A stretch of DNA of 44,882 nucleotides, taken from assembly GCA_963923035.1 (NCBI GenBank), contig CAWUKT010000059.1:1-44882 (forward strand). The letters are read 5' to 3'. This DNA is from CAWUKT01 sp963923035 (GTDB lineage: Bacteria > Bacteroidota > Bacteroidia > J057 > JADKCL01). The notes below the pieces were generated by a model, which saw only the letters and a list, made by a program, of their open reading frames with translations, was not told the origin of the DNA and did not search any database. Made by a program: the position numbers and the translations under genes. Positions 1 to 7,440 of this stretch are shown one piece after another; position 1 is the stretch's first letter, and each line of letters opens with the position of its first letter.

Positions 1-307
1 CAAAAACAGAGGGTTAAATAAATTGATTTGTGCACGCGTTTTTACACAGTCTCCCAAAGCTCGAAGGTTGGAGCTATTTGGTCCAAGGGCCGAGCTTTTA
101 GGTCCAACCGTCCAGCTATTGGCTCCAATGGGGCAAGTATTTGTTTCAAAGTTCCAGCCTTAATAGACAACAATCCATGACCAAGGTCAACAATCCAGGA
201 CAAGCACTCCTCAGCAGCTGTTACCAGGCTGGCCAAGGCAAGGATTTGGCCGTCGGCTTTCCCAAGTCCTTTTTTCCTGCGATCTTGTTGTTCCAATTCT
301 TTCGCCC
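1..307. other. Left edge, no confident gene
   Basis: No gene can be supported here. A minus-strand open frame (296 to 42, about 84 codons) starts only at TTG, has no convincing ribosome binding site and matches no family I recognise. Its second half reads as leucine-containing heptads, but that follows from the 21-bp repeats at 71-155. The stretch otherwise looks like intergenic DNA upstream of the esterase gene at 308. Confidence 0.5.
71..155. repeat. Degenerate 21-bp tandem repeat, about 4 copies
   Basis: Four consecutive units of 21-22 bases begin near 71, 92, 114 and 135. The first three share the pattern AGCT(A/T)TT.GG.TCCAA followed by about six less conserved bases; the fourth is more diverged (AAGTATTTGTTTCAAAG). 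Read on the minus strand the unit is seven codons with a repeated Leu/Ile pattern. It could be a decayed coding repeat or an intergenic tandem array; the sequence does not decide. Confidence 0.5.
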
Positions 308-1255
308 ATGAACCAGCTCACCCGCATTTTCTGGTTGGCCCTTGGCACTTTGCTGGGCACGGCCACAGCCTGGGGACAATCGCCGCTCCCCCTCCAAACC
401 CATTCGAATATTCCATACGTCGACGCGGGGGACGCGCCCGCCGATAGCCTCCAAATGCTCAATTTGGTGGTGCCGGAAGGGGTTAAGGGCTGCCCGCTGC
501 TGGTCTGGATTGGCGGGGGAGCCTGGTCCTACGTGAACCGGCACATGGAAATGGATTTTGCCGGGCGGATGGGCGCCGAGGGAATCGCGGTCGCCAGCGT
601 GGGGCACCGGCTGAGTCCGGCGGTCTGGCGGGATTCGACGATGGATACCGGGGTGGAGCATCCGGCCCATGTGCAGGACATCGCGGCGGCGGTGAAGTGG
701 CTGCATGACCATGCCGGGGAATACGGGTGGGATGCGGAACAGATCTTCATCGGTGGCTTTTCCTCCGGGGCCCACCTCGCCGCCCTGGTCGCACTGGACA
801 GCAGTTATCTCCACGCCCACCAACTGAGCCCATCGGTTTTCCGGGGCGTCCTGGCGATTTCGGGCGCCTACGACATTCCCCAGTACCACTCTGTCTTCCT
901 CAATGGAAGTCGCCCCGAATTGGCCGAGCTGCACGTCGAGGCGGTCTTTGGGTCGGGGGAAGCTCAACTCCGCGCGGCCTCTCCCACCACCTATATCGAT
1001 CAGATCGCCACGCCGATGTTGCTGATGGCCGACCGGAATATCTACAACTATACCCGGATTTTGGAGGACAGCATTCGGGAAACAGGCTTTACGGACGTCC
1101 AGGTCGTGTATTCCCATGATCTTCGACACGGGGAACTCTGGCAAAACCTCTCCCACGAGGACGAGAGCTTTTACCGGGACGCCATGCTTTATTTTATCCG
1201 AACCCATTCTGCCTCTATTCCTCCCTCTCCCGCCCAAGCCGACATGGACCGCTAG
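308..1255 (+). CDS. Secreted alpha/beta hydrolase (carboxylesterase-like)
   Basis: A 315-residue exported hydrolase. Residues 1-24 form a signal peptide ending in AWGQ. The mature part has the esterase pattern: an oxyanion-hole loop GGGAW (residues 69-73), a nucleophile elbow GFSSG with Ser152, a probable acid in MADRN near 242 and a probable catalytic His274 in LRHGE. This order fits the BD-FAE/acetyl-esterase branch of the alpha/beta hydrolase fold, acting on small esters in the periplasm or outside the cell; the substrate cannot be told. A second, unrelated alpha/beta hydrolase gene follows 42 bases downstream, so the two may be co-transcribed. The ATG at 308 is chosen because the signal peptide begins there; there is no clear ribosome binding site. 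Confidence 0.85.
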   Translation: MNQLTRIFWLALGTLLGTATAWGQSPLPLQTHSNIPYVDAGDAPADSLQMLNLVVPEGVKGCPLLVWIGGGAWSYVNRHMEMDFAGRMGAEGIAVASVGHRLSPAVWRDSTMDTGVEHPAHVQDIAAAVKWLHDHAGEYGWDAEQIFIGGFSSGAHLAALVALDSSYLHAHQLSPSVFRGVLAISGAYDIPQYHSVFLNGSRPELAELHVEAVFGSGEAQLRAASPTTYIDQIATPMLLMADRNIYNYTRILEDSIRETGFTDVQVVYSHDLRHGELWQNLSHEDESFYRDAMLYFIRTHSASIPPSPAQADMDR

Positions 1256-1297
1256 AAATTAAGGCCTTTAAGCATCAATCACCCGATCTCAATTCCC

Positions 1298-2050
1298 ATG
1301 TCGCAATCAAAACCCACATTGTTGTTTGTCCACGGCGCCTGCCACGGCAGTTGGTGTTGGAAGAAATACTTTGTTCCCTTCTTTGAGGCGCAGGGATTTC
1401 CTTGTCGGGCCATTGATCTGTCGGGGCACGAGACTCCGGGATCGACCGCGAACATCAACCATATTCCCTTCTCCCAATTTGTGGATGACCTTGAGCGGGC
1501 CGTTCAGGAGCTGGACGAGTTGCCGGTGCTGATCGGCCATTCCATGGGCGGCATGGTGATCCAGAAGTACCTGGAACGCGGCCCGGCCCACAAGGTCGTG
1601 TTGATGGCCGCCGCTCCTCCCCACGGCGTCCTGGGAACGAGTACCCGGTTGTTCAAATTCAAGGGCCTCGTTCCCAGTATGCTTCGACAGGATATTCTGG
1701 GAGGGCTCCGTCCCAATATGCGGCTGGCATTTTTCAGCGATGACCTGGACGAGGATCTGCTGGAAGAATTCCGGGCGCAACTGTGCGCCGAGTCTTTCAA
1801 GGCCTACTGGAAGCTCCTGGTTCCCCGCATCAAGGTCCGGCACCATACCGAAGCGCCCATGCTCGTGCTCGCCGGGGAGCAAGACCAGCTCTTCTCGGTA
1901 AGGGATTCCGAGAGGACGGCCCGAAAATACGGGGCGGAGCTTCAGGTGGTGCCCAACGTCGCGCACGATATGATGCTGGATACGGGGCATGAGCGGGTTT
2001 CGGCTTTGGTATTGGATTGGTTGGAGGGGGTGGAGAACGGTTCTGAATGA
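1298..2050 (+). CDS. Cytoplasmic alpha/beta hydrolase
   Basis: A 250-residue protein without a signal peptide. It opens with the strand-turn FVHGACHGSW (oxyanion hole), has the nucleophile motif GHSMGG with Ser82, a likely Asp196 in GEQDQLF and His223 in NVAHDMM, so the triad is complete and correctly ordered. The cap region between residues 110 and 180 is helical. This is the general lipase/esterase-type alpha/beta hydrolase (AB_hydrolase_6-like); it may hydrolyse an ester or lactone, substrate unknown. It lies 42 bases after the secreted esterase and is followed by 350 bases without a gene, so it probably closes that transcription unit. Confidence 0.85.
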   Translation: MSQSKPTLLFVHGACHGSWCWKKYFVPFFEAQGFPCRAIDLSGHETPGSTANINHIPFSQFVDDLERAVQELDELPVLIGHSMGGMVIQKYLERGPAHKVVLMAAAPPHGVLGTSTRLFKFKGLVPSMLRQDILGGLRPNMRLAFFSDDLDEDLLEEFRAQLCAESFKAYWKLLVPRIKVRHHTEAPMLVLAGEQDQLFSVRDSERTARKYGAELQVVPNVAHDMMLDTGHERVSALVLDWLEGVENGSE

Positions 2051-2400
2051 GGTAGACTTTGCCTTATTCTCTCCATCTATGATCGCCCTCACCAGGAGCC
2101 ATCCTGGGGGCATTGAAGCCGATAATTAAGGAGCCGAAAAAAAAATCACATTTCACGTAGGGGATTTTCTCAGCTGGTGGGTCATGGTGACGTCCGGACC
2201 TACTCACTACCCTTATCAGTAGAAGGCGGGCCGGATTCGAGATCAAAACGATTCAAATTATTTCTAACCGGGATTCTTCAATGCTCGCTTCAATCAACAA
2301 TCAATTGCTCCGCAATCAACGGAAGAAGTTCGCATTTCCCTTTCACCAAAAATCGAAACGGCCCTTGGCCACCAGCTAAAAAACAAGTCCTAAGAACATC
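2051..2400. other. Intergenic region before lipid operon
   Basis: 350 bases without a supportable gene. Short open frames here have no ribosome binding site and no recognisable motif. The stretch becomes more A/T rich than its flanks and should carry the promoter of the desaturase operon at 2401, but no good TAnnTTTG element at proper spacing was found. No hairpin with a T-run was seen after the hydrolase stop at 2050. Confidence 0.5.
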
Positions 2401-3357
2401 ATGAAAGAAACATTTGACGCTCAAAAAATCTTGAGCCGGGAGGAACTCCGTGCGCTCATGGAACGGACCAACAAGGAAGCCACGATCCGAATTGTCACCC
2501 AATTGGCCTTGTTTGCCGGGCTGATAGTTGTCCTCGCCAGCTTTGAATTGCCCTGGTACGGATTGGCTGCTTGTGTCTTCGAATTGGGATGGATGATTTG
2601 GTCGCTGTATGCGCCCCTCCACGAATGCTCCCACGGCACGGCCTTCCGCAACCAAAACGCCAATTTTGTTGTCTCCTGGATCACGGGCATCATCTTTGGA
2701 TACTCGCCCGGCCTCCACGTGGCCTTCCACTTCAAGCACCACCGCCTCACCAACAAGGACAATGATCCCGAGCGGGGCTTTGATCTGCCCGACATGCCCT
2801 TCCGCATGTTCTTCTTTGTGGTCATCGGGGCCTTCCTCGGCCTGTTGATTCCTGTCCATACCTTCCTCCTGAGCTTCTTGCCGGTGAAATACTGGGACAA
2901 GTTGCAGGCGGAATGGACGGACCCGAAGGAAAGAAAGCGGCTCCAGCGGGGCGCCTGGATTGTGACGGCCTGCTGGGCCGGGGCCTTTTACCTCATGGCC
3001 CTCCACCCCTGGCTCTGGCTGTACATGATCATCGGATTGGTGATCGGGCGGCTGATCAATGCCTTCATCACGGTGGCCGAACACCAGGGCCGCGACCGCA
3101 AGGGCCACATGCTGCACCGATCCCGATCGGTGAAATCAAATGCCATCGTGAGCTGGTTCTGGTGGAACCTCAACTACCACGCGGAGCACCATACGTGGCC
3201 GACGGTGCCGTTCCCCCGCCTGCCCCATCTCCAGCGGTTGCTGGAAGAGCGCGGTGCCACGCATATTTCGGAGGGGTATTTCTCCTTCTATCAGCAGGGT
3301 GAGTACCGCCCCAAATCCGATGCCGTCGTTTCCGAAACCACCTCCCTCACCTCCTAA
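2401..3357 (+). CDS. Membrane fatty acid desaturase/hydroxylase
   Basis: A 318-residue di-iron membrane enzyme. The three histidine boxes of the family are all present: HECSH (74-78), HFKHH (110-114) and HAEHH (260-264), with an extra His in AEHQG near 228. Hydrophobic segments near 33-65, 88-104, 135-160 and 183-225 give the usual helices placing the boxes on the cytoplasmic face. Family members use O2 and reduced ferredoxin or cytochrome b5 to desaturate or hydroxylate an acyl or sphingoid chain. It is the first gene of a run with a short-chain reductase (10 bases on) and an alpha-oxoamine synthase/acyltransferase, so the substrate may be an aminolipid rather than an ordinary phospholipid chain; that is inference. 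Its length is normal for the bacterial family. Confidence 0.88.
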   Translation: MKETFDAQKILSREELRALMERTNKEATIRIVTQLALFAGLIVVLASFELPWYGLAACVFELGWMIWSLYAPLHECSHGTAFRNQNANFVVSWITGIIFGYSPGLHVAFHFKHHRLTNKDNDPERGFDLPDMPFRMFFFVVIGAFLGLLIPVHTFLLSFLPVKYWDKLQAEWTDPKERKRLQRGAWIVTACWAGAFYLMALHPWLWLYMIIGLVIGRLINAFITVAEHQGRDRKGHMLHRSRSVKSNAIVSWFWWNLNYHAEHHTWPTVPFPRLPHLQRLLEERGATHISEGYFSFYQQGEYRPKSDAVVSETTSLTS

Positions 3358-3367
3358 TCCCGCTGCC

Positions 3368-4156
3368 ATGTCTCAACCATTCTTCCACGACAAAGTCGTC
3401 TGGGTCACGGGTGCCTCCTCGGGCATTGGCGAAGCGCTGACCCTGGCCTTCTCGGAGGCAGGTGCCCGCCTGATCATCTCGGCCCGGAGGGTGGCCACCC
3501 TGGAGGCCGTCCGCCAGAAATGTGCCTTTCCGGACAAAATTTTTGTCCTTCCCCTGGACCTCTGCGAGACCGAAGCGATGCCGGAAAAGGTCCGGACGGC
3601 CCAGACCAAATGGGGCCAGATCGATTTCCTGATCAACAATGCGGGCATCGGACAACGCAGCCACATCGCCAGCACTGCGATCAAGATGTACGAACACGTG
3701 ATGCGCGTCAATTTTATGGGGACAGTGGCCCTGACCCAGGCCGTGCTTGAGGTCTTCCTGGCCCAGGGGCATGGACACGTGACGGCGATCAGCAGCGTGT
3801 TGGGCCGCATTGCGGTGAGTGAGCGGTCGAGCTATTCGGCTTCGAAATCGGCGTTGAATGCCTTTTTCGACACCATCCGGGTGGAATACCGCAAGCAAAA
3901 CATTGAGGTGTTGCTTGCCTTGTCGGGGGGCGTCAAAACCAATATCGACTTCAATGCGATGGATGGGGAAGGCAAACGCCTGGGCGCCTTGCCGGACGAT
4001 TACGATGTGGCCATGGAACCGGCCAAGTTTGCCAAGGCCTTGATGCGGGCTATTCGGGGCCGCCGCCGGGAGGTCGTCATCGGGAATATGCAGGAGCGAA
4101 TGGGGGTATTGCTGCGAAAATACCTCCCAACTGTTTACCACCGCATCGCTCCCTGA
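3368..4156 (+). CDS. Short-chain dehydrogenase/reductase
   Basis: A 262-residue classical SDR. It shows the nucleotide-binding motif TGASSGIG (14-21), NNAG (90-93), the catalytic Ser at 142-143 and YxxxK with Tyr156 and Lys160. The open frame runs further upstream inside the desaturase gene, but the ATG at 3368 is chosen because the Rossmann strand begins about nine residues after it and the upstream extension is proline-rich read-through. The closest look is to the DHRS7/3-ketosphinganine-reductase type. Placed between a desaturase and an alpha-oxoamine synthase, the natural proposal is NAD(P)H reduction of the 3-keto aminolipid made by the next gene. The substrate assignment is inference; the fold is certain. 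Confidence 0.9.
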   Translation: MSQPFFHDKVVWVTGASSGIGEALTLAFSEAGARLIISARRVATLEAVRQKCAFPDKIFVLPLDLCETEAMPEKVRTAQTKWGQIDFLINNAGIGQRSHIASTAIKMYEHVMRVNFMGTVALTQAVLEVFLAQGHGHVTAISSVLGRIAVSERSSYSASKSALNAFFDTIRVEYRKQNIEVLLALSGGVKTNIDFNAMDGEGKRLGALPDDYDVAMEPAKFAKALMRAIRGRRREVVIGNMQERMGVLLRKYLPTVYHRIAP

Positions 4157-4196
4157 TCCTTTCATTTTCAATATCTAACTCAACTTTTGACTTCAC

Positions 4197-5963
4197 ATGC
4201 TAGAGAAAATAAATCAGATTATCGAACTGGGCATCAAAAAGAAATTGCTCCAACAACAAACCGAAAACACCCAATTGACGTGCCCTACCATCCGTCTCAA
4301 CGGACAGGAACTCTTCAATTTTGGTTCGTGCAGTTACCTGGGAATGGAGTTCCATCCCCAGTTGCAGGAAGGGGTCTTTGAGGCGACCCGGAATTTTGGC
4401 ACCCAATTCTCCTCTTCCCGCTCCTACGTCAGCCTCGGCCTCTACAATGAACTGGAAGGCTTGCTGGAACAGGTCTTTGAACAGCCGGTGATTGTGACGG
4501 CGAGTACGACGCTGGGGCACCTGGCGACGCTCCCGGTCATCGTGCAGGAAAGCGATGCGGTCATCATGGATTTTCTGGTGCATTCGTCGGTCCAAATGAC
4601 GGTCGACATGCTCAAAGGACGGGGCATTCCCACGCACTATATCCCGCACAACTCAGTGGATCACCTGGAGACCAAGGTGAAAGCGCTCCGGGGCAAACAC
4701 CGCCGCATCTGGTACATGGCGGACGGGGTCTATTCCATGCACGGCGATTATGCGCCGTTGAAAGAGATCGAAGCGTTGCTCGACAAGTACAAGCAATTGC
4801 ACCTGTACATTGATGATGCGCACGGGATGAACTGGACGGGAAAAAAGGGCGCGGGATACGTGCGGAGTCAAATGGCGCACCATCCCAAGATGGTCCTGGC
4901 GGCTTCTCTGAACAAGTCGGTGGCCGCGGCCGGGGGAGCGATTGTCTTTCCCAATGAAGCGATGAAACGCGATGTGATGAACTGCGGCCGGACGCTGATT
5001 TTTTCCGGTCCCATCCAACCTCCCATGCTCGGCGCCGCCATTGCCTCGACGAAGTTTATGCTCTCCGACGAACTTCCCGCCCGGCAGGCCCAATTGCTGG
5101 ATCGCATCCACTATACCAACCGGCGGCTCCGTGAATTGGGACTCCCCCAGCTCTGCGAAAACGACAGCCCGCTGTTCTTCATTCCTTCCGGCCTGCCCCG
5201 GGTCACGAGTACCATCATTTCCCGCTTGATCCAGGAGGGATTCTACGTCAACAGTGCGGGCTTCCCGGCGGTTCCGATGAAAAAGGGCGGGGTACGGTTT
5301 GCGGTGACTTACCACCATACGGAGGAGATGATCGACCAATTGCTGACGACCATGGCCCGCGAATATCTCCTGGGGCTCCAGGAGGAAGGGAGCAGTGTGG
5401 AAGAAGTGGCCCGCAATTTCCGGATTCCATTGCCCAAGATCGAACTCCCTCAAACGACCACTTCTACTCCTACGGAGGCTTCATCACCCTCGCTGCGGGT
5501 TGAAATCCATTCGACCATCTCCGACATTCCTTCCGATCTGTGGAATGGCCACTTTTCCCAAAAGGGCAGTTTGCTCCACGCCAATCTCCAAGCGTTGGAA
5601 GCCATTTTCTCCGGCAATGAACGGCCGGAAGACAACTGGCAGTTCCACTACTTCATTGTAAGGGACGAAAGGGATTCAGTGGTCCTGATCAGCTTGTTCA
5701 CGTCGGCCCTGATCATGGACGATATGCTCGCCCCGGCGGATGTCTCGCGCAAGGTGAAGCCGCTCCGGGCAGAAGATCCGTATTTCCTCACTTCCCGGGC
5801 AGTCATGACGGGTACGCTCTTTACGAAGGGCGAATCGGTGGTGGTGGATTATGGCCATCCGGCCTGGAAAGAGGCGATGCACCTGCTGGTACGGGAGATG
5901 GAGCGGGTGGCGGATCGGGAAAAGGCTTCGAAATTGCTGCTGCGGGAATTCAGTGGACCGTAG
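4197..5963 (+). CDS. Alpha-oxoamine synthase fused to an interrupted acyltransferase domain
   Basis: The open frame is 588 residues. Residues about 1-400 are a PLP-dependent alpha-oxoamine synthase (the serine palmitoyltransferase / AON synthase / KBL family): an N-terminal glycine-rich start FGSCSYLG, His129, the cofactor motif DDAHG (206-210) and the Schiff-base lysine Lys240 in SLNKS. Such enzymes join an amino acid to an acyl thioester with loss of CO2. After a linker rich in Thr/Ser/Pro (about 412-430) a FemAB/GNAT-like acyltransferase domain begins, but the frame is cut by an amber codon at 5961-5963. The same frame continues to 6596 with the rest of that domain, so the intact gene would encode about 799 residues. 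The gene follows the reductase by 40 bases. The synthase part is complete and could work; the acyltransferase may not. Confidence 0.85.
   Translation: MLEKINQIIELGIKKKLLQQQTENTQLTCPTIRLNGQELFNFGSCSYLGMEFHPQLQEGVFEATRNFGTQFSSSRSYVSLGLYNELEGLLEQVFEQPVIVTASTTLGHLATLPVIVQESDAVIMDFLVHSSVQMTVDMLKGRGIPTHYIPHNSVDHLETKVKALRGKHRRIWYMADGVYSMHGDYAPLKEIEALLDKYKQLHLYIDDAHGMNWTGKKGAGYVRSQMAHHPKMVLAASLNKSVAAAGGAIVFPNEAMKRDVMNCGRTLIFSGPIQPPMLGAAIASTKFMLSDELPARQAQLLDRIHYTNRRLRELGLPQLCENDSPLFFIPSGLPRVTSTIISRLIQEGFYVNSAGFPAVPMKKGGVRFAVTYHHTEEMIDQLLTTMAREYLLGLQEEGSSVEEVARNFRIPLPKIELPQTTTSTPTEASSPSLRVEIHSTISDIPSDLWNGHFSQKGSLLHANLQALEAIFSGNERPEDNWQFHYFIVRDERDSVVLISLFTSALIMDDMLAPADVSRKVKPLRAEDPYFLTSRAVMTGTLFTKGESVVVDYGHPAWKEAMHLLVREMERVADREKASKLLLREFSGP
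5961..5963 (+). other. In-frame amber codon interrupting a fusion gene
   Basis: TAG sits at codon 589 of the frame that begins at 4197. Reading continues in the same frame without further stops to 6596. One C-to-T change (CAG to TAG, Gln to stop) would explain it. It may be a real nonsense mutation, an assembly error or a read-through codon. Confidence 0.8.
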
Positions 5964-5984
5964 AAGAAACAGCTCCGCGATTTC

Positions 5985-6596
5985 ATGCTGGAAATCGGAC
6001 TGGTGGAACACCGCTTGCTGGACAACTATGCGGTGGAGGACCTTTCCTGGAAGACGCAGGACGAATATTTGGCGGGGATCGGACAACGGTACCGCTACAA
6101 TCTCCGCAAGGAATGTCTCCGCCTTGCAGATCGGTTCCGGGTCGAAACGGGCAAGCCGCAAACCCTGGCCGAACGTAGGACCTGCTATGAGATGTACCTC
6201 AATGTCCACCGCCGGGCGGAGGAAATCTCGGTCTTCGAACTTCCTTTTTCCCTCTTCGAACTGATGCACCAGGACGACCGCTACGACGTCATCCGTCTCT
6301 ACCTCAATGAGCACCCTGAGCGCCCGGTCGCGGTGATGTACAGCTTCATCAACGACGGGGTGTACAATGCCATGCTGGTGGGGCTGGACTATGACCATGT
6401 GCGGGAGGTGAATGCGTACAAGCAGATTTTGTACCGCAGCGTGCTGCGGGCCCACGAATTGGGGTGCAGCAGCGTTGACCTGGCGTATACGGCGGGGATG
6501 GAGAAGAAAAAGGTGGGGGCCAAGGCGCAGGAGGTCTATGCCTATACGATGGCCATGGAGCACTTCAGCTTTGCGGTCTTGGAATCGATTGCGTGA
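5985..6596 (+). CDS. C-terminal part of FemAB/GNAT-like acyltransferase (split gene)
   Basis: 203 residues if begun at the ATG at 5985; in the same frame as the synthase at 4197 and separated from it only by the amber codon. The sequence looks like the second lobe of a FemAB/BioF2-like acyltransferase (Acetyltransf_6 type): a basic YRYNLRKE helix, then PFSLFELM, VMYSFINDGVYNA, GLDYDHVRE, AYKQILYRSVLRA and AGMEKKKVGA. Lobes of this kind bind acyl-CoA and transfer the acyl group to an amine. Together with the preceding frame it would be the N-acylating half of a bifunctional lipid enzyme. A weak purine stretch (AGAAGAAA, 5963-5970) could allow separate initiation, so it may be translated alone; a decayed pseudogene 3' end is the other reading. 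Confidence 0.6.
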   Translation: MLEIGLVEHRLLDNYAVEDLSWKTQDEYLAGIGQRYRYNLRKECLRLADRFRVETGKPQTLAERRTCYEMYLNVHRRAEEISVFELPFSLFELMHQDDRYDVIRLYLNEHPERPVAVMYSFINDGVYNAMLVGLDYDHVREVNAYKQILYRSVLRAHELGCSSVDLAYTAGMEKKKVGAKAQEVYAYTMAMEHFSFAVLESIA

Positions 6597-6623
6597 ACGA
6601 AATTCCCTGACATCCATTGATAC

Positions 6624-6651
6624 GGGAGGCTGCCGGTGCTGGTGGCCTCCC
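6624..6651. terminator. Hairpin between convergent genes
   Basis: Arms GGGAGGC (6624-6630) and GCCTCCC (6645-6651) enclose 14 bases that can pair further (CC/GG). It stands between the convergent genes ending at 6596 and 6685. The following T-run is short (CTTT), so termination strength is uncertain. Confidence 0.5.
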
Positions 6652-6684
6652 CTTTGCATTTCAGGTTGAGGGAGAGCTTTTTGG

Positions 6685-7440
6685 TCACTGCCCCCAGAAA
6701 TACTTGAGGAAGCCGGCTTTGCGGTAGCGGCTGACCTTGAAGGATTGGCCGTCGCTCATGATGACATTTCCGCCCGCCCCCTTGAGGTAGCGAGTGACGT
6801 GGCGCAGGTTGACGATGGTGCTTTGGTGGATGCGGTAGAATCCCAAATCGAACAGGAGCTCCTCGTACTCGCCCAGGGTCCGGCTGGTGATGACCTTGCG
6901 GCCCTCGGTGATGATGAAATTGGTATAGTTGCCGTCACCTTCGAGGCGGATGATGTCTTCCACGAGGGAGACGTCAAAGCCGTTCATGTGGTTGATGATC
7001 AGCTTCTTGATCTTGCGGTCGTCGCCGTAGTTCTCGATCAGGACTTTGACGCGTTTATTGGAAGCGCCTTTGAGGAGTTGGAGTTGGTTTTCGAGGCGGG
7101 AAATGACCTCCTGGAGGTCGGAGGGGGTGATGGGCTTGAGGAGGTAGCCGAAAGCGGAGAGTTGAAAGGCCTTGATGGCGTATTCGTCGTAGGCGGTAAC
7201 GAAGATGATTTCAAAATCGGTCTGGCCGACCTGCTCGAGCAGGTCAAAGCCGGTGCCGCCGGGCATGCGGATGTCCAGGAAGACGAGGTCGGGCTTGTGT
7301 TTTTTGATGGCCGCGAGGCCGCTGGTCACGTCGTCGGCTTCGCCGACCACGGTCACGCGCCCGCTGAGGTGCTGGTCGACCATGGCGCGCAGGAGCTGGC
7401 GCGCGCGGCTTTCGTCTTCTACGATGATGGCTTTGATCAT
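6685..7440 (-). CDS. LytTR-family response regulator
   Basis: A 251-residue regulator. The receiver domain (1-120) has the acidic pair at Glu8-Asp9, phospho-acceptor Asp56 in LVFLDIRMP, Thr82 and Lys102 in LLKP. Residues about 148-251 form a LytTR DNA-binding domain, with the family pattern IIRLEGDGNYTNF, RTLGEYEELL and FYRIHQSTIVNLRHV. Its start overlaps the stop of the histidine kinase gene (ATGA at 7437-7440), so the pair is translationally coupled and works as a two-component system. Targets cannot be read from the window. Confidence 0.95.
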   Translation of the reverse strand: MIKAIIVEDESRARQLLRAMVDQHLSGRVTVVGEADDVTSGLAAIKKHKPDLVFLDIRMPGGTGFDLLEQVGQTDFEIIFVTAYDEYAIKAFQLSAFGYLLKPITPSDLQEVISRLENQLQLLKGASNKRVKVLIENYGDDRKIKKLIINHMNGFDVSLVEDIIRLEGDGNYTNFIITEGRKVITSRTLGEYEELLFDLGFYRIHQSTIVNLRHVTRYLKGAGGNVIMSDGQSFKVSRYRKAGFLKYFWGQ

